Origin: Polyangia bacterium
GTDB taxonomy: Bacteria > Myxococcota_A > Polyangia > Polyangiales > Sandaracinaceae
Assembly: GCA_030426845.1 (NCBI GenBank)
Contig: JAUHXR010000070.1
Coordinates: 1 to 32,346, forward strand
Direction of reading: 5' to 3'
Length of the DNA: 32,346 nt
The notes under the pieces are model-generated. The model did no database searches, was not told the DNA's origin, and saw nothing but the letters and a program-made list of their open reading frames with translations. The stretch's first letter is position 1, and every line of letters begins with the position of its first letter. The position numbers and the translations under genes are program-made. This document shows positions 24,788 to 31,949 of this stretch, one piece after another.

Positions 24788-25981
24788 ATGCGAACTACGC
24801 ATCTCCTCGGACTGCTGCTCGCCGCCCTCGCCTCCGCGGGGTGCGGGGTGACCGCGCAGCTCCGAGGGCACGCCGCGCTCGACGGGCGGCTCTACCTCCA
24901 GCCCAACCGCTACGCGCGCCAGGCGGGCGGCTCGGGCCCCAGCGTCATGGCCGAGCCGGAGCTCTCGCTCCAGGACGACAACCGCGAGCACACCGCGACG
25001 TTGCGCCCGTTCGGCCGCTTCGATCCGTTCGACCCGTACCGGACCCACTGGGACATCCGCCGCGCCGACTACGAGCTGACCGACGGCGAGTGGGAGCTCG
25101 CGCTCGGCCAGGGCCAGTTCAACTGGGGCCGCCTCGAGGGGCTCCGGCTCGTCGACGTGATGAACCAGCGCGACCTCGTCGAGGACGTCGACGGAAGCCA
25201 GAAGCTCGGCCAGCCCTACGTGCAGCTCGGCCTGATCACCGGCGACTGGACGCTGCGGGTCTTCTACCTGCCCTACTTCCGCGAGCGCACGTTCCCCGGC
25301 GTCCGGGGTCGCCTCCGCTCTCCGCTCGTGGTGGACACGGGCGCGCCGGTCTACGAGTCCGCGCTCGGCGCGTTCCACCCCAACGTGGCCGCGCGGGCCG
25401 AGGTCAACGACGGCGACCTCGACCTCGGCCTCGCGGTGTTCAGCGGGACGGCGCGCGAGCCGCGCTTCCTCGCGCAGATCAGCGACCAGGACGTCGTGCC
25501 CGGCTACCCGATGATGCAGCAGGCCTCGTTCGACGCCTCGCTCACCGTCGACGCGACCGTGTTCAAGCTCGAGGCGGTCGGGCGGCTCTACGGCGCCGAC
25601 CTCGCGCCGAGCGCCGCCGTCGCGGGCGGGCTCGAGCACACGCTGTGGGACATCGAGGGGAGCGGCGTCGACCTCACCTTCGCGCTCGAGTACCGCTACG
25701 ACTACCGGCCGCGGCGCGCGCCCTTCACGTTCTGGAACAACGACGTCTTCGCCGGGGTGCGCCTCGCGTTCAACGACGCGGAGGCGACCGAGATCCGCGC
25801 CGGCGCCATCACCGACCTCTTCACCGGCTTCACCTTCGCGACGGTGCGGGCCGAGCGCCGGCTCGACGAGCACTTCAAGCTCTTCCTCGAGGGGCGCTTC
25901 TTCCTCGGCGGCGAGGGCCAGCTCGAGAGCGCGTTCCTCAGCGATCAGTATCTGCAGGCGCGGCTCGCGTTCTATCTGTGA
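24788..25981 (+). CDS. Outer-membrane beta-barrel protein, end of the lipid operon
   Basis: Protein of 397 residues with an N-terminal signal. Both a lipobox-like SAGC and a signal-peptidase-I site (GVTA-Q) are possible; for a barrel the latter is more likely. The mature part shows alternating strands with aromatic girdle residues (WELALGQGQFNWGRL, VFYLPYFRERTFPG, FALEYRYDYRPRR) and ends in LQARLAFYL, a near-canonical barrel C-terminus. It looks like the DUF1302-type barrels found with RND transporters and periplasmic carriers, but I cannot confirm the family. It is probably the outer-membrane end of the export path. The last 44 bp overlap the LysR gene end on the opposite strand. Confidence 0.82.
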   Translation: MRTTHLLGLLLAALASAGCGVTAQLRGHAALDGRLYLQPNRYARQAGGSGPSVMAEPELSLQDDNREHTATLRPFGRFDPFDPYRTHWDIRRADYELTDGEWELALGQGQFNWGRLEGLRLVDVMNQRDLVEDVDGSQKLGQPYVQLGLITGDWTLRVFYLPYFRERTFPGVRGRLRSPLVVDTGAPVYESALGAFHPNVAARAEVNDGDLDLGLAVFSGTAREPRFLAQISDQDVVPGYPMMQQASFDASLTVDATVFKLEAVGRLYGADLAPSAAVAGGLEHTLWDIEGSGVDLTFALEYRYDYRPRRAPFTFWNNDVFAGVRLAFNDAEATEIRAGAITDLFTGFTFATVRAERRLDEHFKLFLEGRFFLGGEGQLESAFLSDQYLQARLAFYL

Positions 25982-26870
25982 GCCGCGCGTGGAGCGCGTC
26001 GAGGAGCCAGCGGCCGGCGATCCCCGGCGGGTCCGCGAGGCGGTGCAGGGTGACGAGGGGCACGCGCGGGTGCGCCCGGCCGAGGTCGAGCGCCTCGAGC
26101 CGCCCGGCCGCGATCTCGGGTGCGGCGAGGTGGTCGGGGAGCCGGCCCCACCCGTAGCCGTCGACGAGCAGCGCGAGCTTCGACTCGAGGCTCGCGACCC
26201 GCCAGGTGCGCGCGCTGTCCACGCCGTGATCGACCCCGGCCGTGCGCCGGCTCCGGTCGCTCACCACGATCTGGATCGCGCGCTCGAGCGGCGCGGGCCC
26301 GAGCGGCGGCGCGTGATCGAGCAGCGCGTGGCCCGGCGCGCAGACGGGGACCATCTCGACCTCGGTGAGCGGCTCGGTGACCACGCCGCGCGGCGGCTCC
26401 CCGAGATCGACCCCGACCCCGATCTGGCAGACGCCCTCGGCCACGAGCTCCACGACGGCCCCGAGGGCCTCGGTCCGCAGCGACAGGTCGAGCTCGCCGT
26501 AGCGCTCGGTCAGCTCGCTGAGGACCTCGAGGAGCACCGGCATCGGGAAGAGCACGTCCACCGCGAGCGAGAGCGTCGGCTCGAGGCCCGAGGCGAGCTG
26601 CCGGGCGCGCGCGGTGAGCTGATCGATCCGATCGACCGCCGCGCGCGTCTCGGGCAGGAGCGCGCGGCCCGCGTCAGTGAGCGTCGGCTTGCGCCCGGTG
26701 CGGTCGAAGAGCGGCACCTCGAGCAGGCGCTCGAGGTTCGCGATGGAGTAGCTCACGGCCGACTGGACGCGCCGCAGCCGCTTGGCCGCGCGGCTGAAGC
26801 TCCCCTCCTCCACGACCGTGAGGAACACGCGGAGCTGGTCGAGGGTGATCGGCGCGTCCGGATCGCTCAT
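25938..26870 (-). CDS. LysR-family transcriptional regulator
   Basis: LysR regulator of 310 residues, normal length. The DNA-binding helix-turn-helix is at about 8-68 (LDQLRVFLTVVEEGSFSRAA, RVQSAVSYSIANLE, FDRTGRKPTLTDAG). The effector-binding domain follows from about 90 (LSLAVDVLFPMPVLLEVLSE, GVGVDLGEPPRG). The ligand is unknown. The start ATG at 26870 lies 5 bp after the stop of the cytochrome c gene, so it is in the operon of the oxygenase and cytochrome and probably controls it. It also overlaps the 3' end of the barrel gene by 44 bp tail to tail, so it may link the two operons. The frame stays open far upstream, but that is a shadow of the cytochrome gene. Confidence 0.9.
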   Translation of the reverse strand: MSDPDAPITLDQLRVFLTVVEEGSFSRAAKRLRRVQSAVSYSIANLERLLEVPLFDRTGRKPTLTDAGRALLPETRAAVDRIDQLTARARQLASGLEPTLSLAVDVLFPMPVLLEVLSELTERYGELDLSLRTEALGAVVELVAEGVCQIGVGVDLGEPPRGVVTEPLTEVEMVPVCAPGHALLDHAPPLGPAPLERAIQIVVSDRSRRTAGVDHGVDSARTWRVASLESKLALLVDGYGWGRLPDHLAAPEIAAGRLEALDLGRAHPRVPLVTLHRLADPPGIAGRWLLDALHARLTDRTRAAPADTDR

Positions 26871-26875
26871 GAGCG

Positions 26876-27466
26876 CTACTCGGCCGCCTCGCCCCCCGCG
26901 TCCTCCTCGGGCGCCGCGAGCTCGATCATCGTGCTGCCCTCGTCGCCCTGGTGCGGGTGGCAGGAGAAGCAGCTGAAGCCGCCGCCGGTCGCCTCGTCGA
27001 AGTCCTCGCCGCCCACCAGGGTCTGGGTCGTGGGCATCACGTGGTTGAACATGAAGCGGAGCATCGGCCCGTACTGCGCGACCATCGCGCGCTGCTCCGG
27101 CGAGCCGGTGGGCGGCAGCGCGGGGAGCGCGTTGCTCGGCATCGCGAAGTCGCCCGACGCCGCGCCCGGCCCGTGGCAGGTCGCGCAGGTCACGCGCGCG
27201 TAGCGCTCCTCGTCGAACTCGCGGAACATGACCGACATCCGCGGCAGGACCTCGGCCTGCATCCACGCCGCCTTGTCCTGAGGCGACATCGAGGCCCAGG
27301 GCTGCGGGGGAGACGGCACCTCCTCGGGGGCGGCCTCGGCCTGCTCGGCGCCCGCCGTGCCCGCGCCGTCCTCGCTCGCGCCTTCGCTCGTCGCCTCGCC
27401 GCCGCCGCACGCGGCCAGGATCGTCGCGGCCAGGGTGATCGCCACGGCCCAGATCGTTCGATGCAT
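26876..27466 (-). CDS. Di-heme cytochrome c lipoprotein
   Basis: Lipoprotein of 196 residues: signal ending in ILAAC (Cys20), then an Ala/Glu/Ser/Gly-rich tether (about 21-55) and a cytochrome c domain with two CxxCH heme sites, CATCH (Cys94, Cys97, His98) and CFSCH (Cys166, Cys169, His170). Met residues such as FAMP (109) and HVMP (144) are candidate axial ligands. It should carry electrons in the periplasm. It lies 43 bp downstream of the RPE65-type oxygenase and 5 bp before the LysR gene, all on one strand. Known carotenoid oxygenases do not need a cytochrome, so the pairing is noteworthy. It could equally accept electrons from a GMC dehydrogenase of the central island. A strong GGAGG precedes the ATG. 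Confidence 0.9.
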   Translation of the reverse strand: MHRTIWAVAITLAATILAACGGGEATSEGASEDGAGTAGAEQAEAAPEEVPSPPQPWASMSPQDKAAWMQAEVLPRMSVMFREFDEERYARVTCATCHGPGAASGDFAMPSNALPALPPTGSPEQRAMVAQYGPMLRFMFNHVMPTTQTLVGGEDFDEATGGGFSCFSCHPHQGDEGSTMIELAAPEEDAGGEAAE

Positions 27467-27509
27467 GTCTCGTTTCCTCCCCGTATCGCTGCGCCCGCCG
27501 GATGCTACG

Positions 27510-29531
27510 TCACGGCTCGAGGTTCGGATACAGCCGGGCCTCGAACGCGCTCGCGAGGGCCTCCGCGCCCGGGACGCGCGCGACGGCCGCGCGCAGCTCG
27601 TCGGCCACCGGGACCGCGTAGCTCGAGGCCCGCGCCTCCACGCTGGGCAGCCACGCGGTGTGGAGCGAGAAGCCCAGCTTGAGGTCGGGGTGCGCGAGCC
27701 GGCAGCGCGGGCCGCCCGCGAGGTCGGCCGCGTCGAAGATCCACAGCTCGGTGCGGCTCGGCGTGTACATCGTCCCGACCAGGTAGCCGTCCGTCGGCCC
27801 GTCGCCGCGCGGCACGTACTGGAGCGAGCCGGCCATCGTCCCCTCGGGGAGCACGAACCGGTCGGCGATCGTCATCGTCCGCGTGTCGATGCGGTGCACC
27901 GCCGAGGGGCGCCCGCCCTCCCCCATCCCGAGGATCGCGTCGAGCGACGTCAGGCGGTGCGGGTACTTCTCGTAGAGCTCGAAGACGAACTCGGTCAGCA
28001 GCTCGGGGAAGCACCCCTCGCTGCACCAGTAGATCTGCTCGATGCGCTCGGGCAGCTCGGCCTCGGTGTTGAGGCCCGCCCCGGCGTAGAGCGCGAGCGC
28101 CCAGCTCGTCTGCTCGTCGGCGAGGACGTGCGACTCGAGCACCTCGCCCTCCGCCGCGTCGATCACGTAGCGGCCGAAGCGGCCGACGTCCATCGCGCCC
28201 ACCGCGAGCATCCCGTGCAGCTCCGGCGCGATCGGCGCGCGGTCGTAGGCCGAGACGTCGTAGGGCCGGATCCACTCGGAGAGATCGGTGGCCGGCGAGT
28301 GCGCGAGGTGGACCGTGATCCGCCCGCCCGCGTCGTCGTAGTCGGCCACGAAATGGTCCGACTCGAGCGGGAAGGTCACCGCCCGACACGTCACCCGCCG
28401 GACTCCGTCCTCCCCGACCTCGGCGTCGGCTCGGAGGGCGGCGCGCGGCACGACGTAGAGCGTCGTCACCGGGAGCTGGGCGCGGGTGACGATCGCGCGC
28501 ACCGTGCGCTCGACCAGGTCACCGCTCGGGACGGGGTCGTCGTAGCCCGACTGGAGGCCGATCTTGAAGCCCGTCTCGAGCACGACGACGTGGTCACGGG
28601 TGACCGCGACCTGATGGATCGACTGGGCGATCGACACCTCGTCCCCGCTCGGCAGGACGAGCCGCCAGCGCTCGAGCGCGCCGGCTCCGTCCCAGCGGAT
28701 CAGGTCGGTGAAGGTGTCCGGGACGAAGCGCGGGAGGTGCTCGTCGAGGAGCGCCTCGAGCGCACGATCGACCCGCGTCGTGATCCGCGCGAGCCGCGCC
28801 TCGAGCCAGTGGTAGGCGCGGTCGATCCCGAGCGCGGTCGCGATCACGTCGAAGGAGCGCGCCATCCACCGCGGCATCGCCTGGAGCAGCGCGACCACCG
28901 GGATGGTCTCGAGGATGTTCAGCACCCCTCGGCCGTAGTTGACCGTGAACAGCTCCCGAGTACGCGGATCGTACGCCGGATGCGCGGGGCTCAGGACGAC
29001 CGGGAACGCCGCGTTGGGCAGCGCCTCGGGCCGCCACTCGGACCGGCGCCCCACCGGGCTCGCGTAGGCGAGCGTCTCCGGGTCGATCTCGATCGGGCGA
29101 CCGGCGTCGTAGGTCAGCAGCATCCGGGTCGGCGCGCCGGGCGAGGGCATCGGTACGAACGCGGTGTTCGCGAAGTCGCGCGTGCCGAGGAGCCCGACCC
29201 GGACGAGGCCGCTCGAGACGAAGCGGAACAGCTCGAGCGAGGGGTCGCCGTGGGTGATCCGATCGGCCATGAGGTCGGGCGTCTGCGGGAAGCAGCTCGT
29301 CACGCCGATCCGCGTGGGCGACAGGTCGAAGCGCGACACGAGCCCGTCGCCGACCATCAGCGTGGTCTCGAGCCGGCCGGGGGCGGCGCTCACCGTGTTC
29401 GCCGGGGTGACGAGGAAGAGGTGGCCGCGCAGGTCGACCGGGAGCGCGCCATCGACGACGTCGAGCGTCAGGTCGTCGTGCTCGGTGCGAGCGGTGTCGA
29501 GCAGCGAAGGGGGAACTCGCGGGGTGAGCAC
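27510..29531 (-). CDS. RPE65/carotenoid-oxygenase family protein
   Basis: Member of the iron(II) carotenoid cleavage oxygenase family, 673 residues, longer than the usual 450-550. Seven-bladed propeller motifs are seen: LRGHLFLVTP, GDGLVSRFDL and YDPRTRELFTVNYG. Four histidines match the metal ligands: His184 (SPAHPAYD), His306 (SIHQVAV), His393 (SDHFVADY) and His624 (SLHTAWLP), so it looks catalytically complete. An extra helical segment of about 90 residues follows the first ligand. Family members cleave carotenoids, apocarotenoids or stilbenoids; the substrate here is unknown. I chose the GTG at 29531 because GGAGG lies 5 nt upstream. An ATG at 29561 would add 10 residues, lacks a ribosome site, and would overlap a possible methyltransferase start. 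It is followed by the cytochrome c and LysR genes. Confidence 0.88.
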   Translation of the reverse strand: MLTPRVPPSLLDTARTEHDDLTLDVVDGALPVDLRGHLFLVTPANTVSAAPGRLETTLMVGDGLVSRFDLSPTRIGVTSCFPQTPDLMADRITHGDPSLELFRFVSSGLVRVGLLGTRDFANTAFVPMPSPGAPTRMLLTYDAGRPIEIDPETLAYASPVGRRSEWRPEALPNAAFPVVLSPAHPAYDPRTRELFTVNYGRGVLNILETIPVVALLQAMPRWMARSFDVIATALGIDRAYHWLEARLARITTRVDRALEALLDEHLPRFVPDTFTDLIRWDGAGALERWRLVLPSGDEVSIAQSIHQVAVTRDHVVVLETGFKIGLQSGYDDPVPSGDLVERTVRAIVTRAQLPVTTLYVVPRAALRADAEVGEDGVRRVTCRAVTFPLESDHFVADYDDAGGRITVHLAHSPATDLSEWIRPYDVSAYDRAPIAPELHGMLAVGAMDVGRFGRYVIDAAEGEVLESHVLADEQTSWALALYAGAGLNTEAELPERIEQIYWCSEGCFPELLTEFVFELYEKYPHRLTSLDAILGMGEGGRPSAVHRIDTRTMTIADRFVLPEGTMAGSLQYVPRGDGPTDGYLVGTMYTPSRTELWIFDAADLAGGPRCRLAHPDLKLGFSLHTAWLPSVEARASSYAVPVADELRAAVARVPGAEALASAFEARLYPNLEP

Positions 29532-29592
29532 ATCGACCTCCGCACCCAGGGTACCTTGCATGTCCGAACGAGCGGGCGATCATGCGCGCGTC

Positions 29593-30684
29593 GTGATCAA
29601 GTACCTCGGCAGCAAGCGCCTCCTCCTCGGCCCGATCGTGGCCGCGGTGAAGGGCTTCGGCGAGGTCGAGCGCGCGGTCGACCTGTTCAGCGGGACCTCC
29701 CGCGTCGGGCGGGCGCTCAAGGCGGCCGGGCTCCACGTGACGGCCAACGACCACCTCGCGTTCGCGGCGACGCTGGCCCGCTGCTACGTCGCCGCCGACC
29801 GCGCCCGCTGGGCCGGGCCGGCCGAGGCGCTGCTCGCGGAGCTGGCCGAGACCCCGCCGCGCGCGGGCTACTTCACGCAGGCCTTCTGCGAGGACGCGCG
29901 CTACCTCCAGCCCGACAACGGCGCCCGGGTCGACGCGATCCGCGACGCGATCGCGGCCCGCGGGCTGCCCCCTGCCCTCGAGGCGATCGCGCTCACCTCG
30001 CTCATGGAGGCCGCCGATCGCGTCGACTCCACGACCGGCGTCCAGATGGCCTACCTCAAGGGCTGGGCGCGCCGCTCGTTCAACCCGCTGACCCTCCGCC
30101 TGCCCGCGCTGATCGACGGCGAGGGCGAGGCGCTCCAGCTCGAGGCGGAGGAGGCGGCGGAGGTGGACGCGGACGTCGCGTACCTCGACCCGCCGTACAA
30201 CCAGCACAGCTACCTCGGCAACTACCACGTGTGGGAGACGCTGGTGCGCTGGGACGCGCCCGAGACCTACGGCGTCGCCAACAAGCGCGTCGACTGCAAG
30301 ACGTACAAGAACCCGTTCAACTCGCGCGTCCGCATCGCCGACGCGCTCGCCCGCGTGGTCGCCCGCGTCAGGGCGCGCCACCTCGTCGTCTCGTTCAGCG
30401 ACGAGGGGAACCTCACGCGCGCGCAGCTCGAGGAGATGCTCGCCGAGCGCGGGCACGTTCGCGTCCTGAGCACCGACTTCAAGCGCTACGTCGGCGCGCA
30501 GATCGGGATCTTCAACCCGAGCGGCGAGAAGGTCGGCAAGGTCAGCCACCTCCGGAACCGCGAGCGCCTGTTCCTCGTGTCGCCCGACCGCGCGGCGGTG
30601 GAGCGCGCGGAGGCGGCGGCCCGTGACGCCTTCGCCGCCGCTGCGACGAGGCCGGCGAGTGCGCGCGCCGGCGATCGGGGCTAG
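29593..30684 (+). CDS. Orphan D12-class DNA adenine methyltransferase
   Basis: DNA N6-adenine methyltransferase of 363 residues in the D12 (Dam/M.EcoRV-like) group. The opening IKYLGSKRLLLGPI is the family's N-terminal S-adenosylmethionine motif, DLFSGTSRVGRALKAAG (from residue 30) is motif I, and AYLDPPYNQHSY contains the catalytic DPPY (Asp199-Tyr202). I prefer the GTG at 29593, which begins the family's usual MIKYLGSKR. An ATG at 29560 would add 11 residues (MSERAGDHARV). Neither has a good ribosome site. No restriction endonuclease gene adjoins, so it may be an orphan regulator or a restriction remnant. The C-terminal 40 residues are Ala/Arg-rich and probably disordered. It is divergent from the oxygenase gene across only about 61 bp. 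Confidence 0.9.
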   Translation: MIKYLGSKRLLLGPIVAAVKGFGEVERAVDLFSGTSRVGRALKAAGLHVTANDHLAFAATLARCYVAADRARWAGPAEALLAELAETPPRAGYFTQAFCEDARYLQPDNGARVDAIRDAIAARGLPPALEAIALTSLMEAADRVDSTTGVQMAYLKGWARRSFNPLTLRLPALIDGEGEALQLEAEEAAEVDADVAYLDPPYNQHSYLGNYHVWETLVRWDAPETYGVANKRVDCKTYKNPFNSRVRIADALARVVARVRARHLVVSFSDEGNLTRAQLEEMLAERGHVRVLSTDFKRYVGAQIGIFNPSGEKVGKVSHLRNRERLFLVSPDRAAVERAEAAARDAFAAAATRPASARAGDRG

Positions 30685-30695
30685 TACGGAGCGCC

Positions 30696-31379
30696 ATGAG
30701 CCCCCCGCTGCTCCGCGCCGCCCTCACCGCGGCCTTCCTCGCCGGCCTCGCCGGCCTCGCGCCCGCGACCGCCGCCGCGCAGGTGCAGGTGGTCGAGGAG
30801 GAGCAGGCCGGCGATCAGATCGTCGAGCGCGGCCAGATCCGCGAGGGCCGCGGGACGCAGCTCGGCCTCTACCTGGCCTCGCCGATCTACGCGACGCCGC
30901 TGCGGCGCGACGACGGCCAGGAGCTGCCGGTCCTGTTCCCCGGCGCGGTCGCGGGCGTGCGCGGCGGGTGGGAGCTGCCGGTCGGCCTGGCGCTCGAGCT
31001 CTACCTCGAGGGCGGCCTGCACGGCGTCGACAACCCGGGCGTCGACCCGAGGGTCGTGATGCTGCAGCTCGGCGTCGGCGGCAGCGCGCGCTTCCTGTTC
31101 TTCAACCCCACCGCCTTCGTGCCCTTCGTCCAGGCGTCGCTCGGCGTCCGCCTGATGGGCTTCGATTGGCCCGACGGCCGCGAGGCGGAGGGCGCCACCC
31201 TCGACATCGGCGGCGGGATCGGCGCGCAGATCGAGCTCACCGCGCACCTCGGGCTCGAGCTCGGGATGCTCGTGGGTGCGCTGCTGCCGGGGAACTACTT
31301 CGCCGACACTGCGCTCTGGCTGCATCCTTTCGCTGGCGTCACCTTCTACACCGACGAGAACGAGTCGCCGCAGCGCTGA
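30696..31379 (+). CDS. Small outer-membrane beta-barrel protein
   Basis: Protein of 227 residues: signal peptide (LAGLAGLAPATAAAQ), an acidic start to the mature part (VVEEEQAGDQIVE), then alternating strands with the typical small-barrel pattern (GLYLASPIYATPL, VALELYLEGGLHG-like, VMLQLGVGGSARFLFF, FVPFVQASLGVRLMG) and ending HPFAGVTFYTDENESPQR. This resembles OmpA/OmpW-size eight-stranded porin-like proteins of myxobacteria; no specific function is seen. It begins 11 bp after the methyltransferase stop with GGAG upstream, so it is probably cotranscribed, although no functional link is evident. Confidence 0.75.
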   Translation: MSPPLLRAALTAAFLAGLAGLAPATAAAQVQVVEEEQAGDQIVERGQIREGRGTQLGLYLASPIYATPLRRDDGQELPVLFPGAVAGVRGGWELPVGLALELYLEGGLHGVDNPGVDPRVVMLQLGVGGSARFLFFNPTAFVPFVQASLGVRLMGFDWPDGREAEGATLDIGGGIGAQIELTAHLGLELGMLVGALLPGNYFADTALWLHPFAGVTFYTDENESPQR

Positions 31380-31478
31380 CGGATCTCTGACAGGGCCCTG
31401 CGATCCAATCGTAAGTGGTGTCGCCCTCGATCCGCGCTACGCCGATTGACCGCTTCCTTTCCGTTCCGGAGCGCCGTC

Positions 31479-31949
31479 ATGGCCAGCCACGAGACCCGCC
31501 TCCTCATCCGCCGTCAGCTCCTCGCGCGCCCCGATGAGCGCCGCGCGCCGGTCCCCGTCGACGAGCTCGAGACCCTCGACCTCGCGGCCCACCCCGAGCT
31601 CCACCTCGACGAGCTGCCGAGCGAGGTCACCGAGCCCTCGATCCAGATCGGACCCGCGCAGATCGAGCCCGCGCAGATCGAGCCCGCGCAGATCGAGCCC
31701 GCGCAGATCGGGCCCGCGACCGAGGTCACCTACATCGAGGCGGGCCCGACCGACCCGATGATGCAGGACCCGCGTGAGGGCGTGCACACCCTCGACGAGC
31801 CGCTGCTCATGCCGACCCAGCCCACGGCGCCGCCCCCGCGGCCGACCCAGGCGCCGGCCTCGGAGCCGTCGCCGGAGCCGCGCTCGCTGATGCGCCGCTT
31901 CGTCGAGCGGCTGCTGCGGGGCGTCGGCCTCACGCCAGCTCCTCGGTGA
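31479..31949 (+). CDS. Short protein with QIEPA repeats, unknown
   Basis: Protein of 156 residues from the ATG at 31479 (MASHETRLLIRR), which has CGGAG 8 nt upstream; an upstream TTG at 31446 is less likely. No signal peptide or membrane segment is present. Residues 56-80 are five copies of Gln-Ile-(Glu/Gly)-Pro-Ala. A Pro/Thr/Ser-rich region follows, and a basic amphipathic C-terminal helix (MRRFVERLLRGVGL). It looks like a mostly disordered cytoplasmic protein, perhaps a scaffold, but I do not recognise it. The last 20 bp overlap the asparaginase gene end on the other strand. The 99-bp gap before it (31380-31478) holds no clear promoter. Confidence 0.65.
   Translation: MASHETRLLIRRQLLARPDERRAPVPVDELETLDLAAHPELHLDELPSEVTEPSIQIGPAQIEPAQIEPAQIEPAQIGPATEVTYIEAGPTDPMMQDPREGVHTLDEPLLMPTQPTAPPPRPTQAPASEPSPEPRSLMRRFVERLLRGVGLTPAPR
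31644..31718 (+). repeat. 15-bp tandem repeat, five copies
   Basis: CAGATCGAGCCCGCG repeated five times without gaps; the first and last copies differ by one or two bases at the fifth to seventh positions of the GAG codon (GGA, GGG). In frame it encodes (QIxPA)5. Near-identity at DNA level suggests recent slippage expansion, so copy number may vary between strains. Confidence 0.92.

Noticed and set aside
13875-29531. A polyketide or peptide natural-product gene cluster
   Set aside because: No synthase, carrier-protein or adenylation domains are present; the enzymes are oxidases, lipases and transport proteins.
27357-30626. Plus-strand open frame of over 1,000 codons
   Set aside because: Antisense to the carotenoid-oxygenase gene and out of frame with the methyltransferase. 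Low-complexity translation and no domain.
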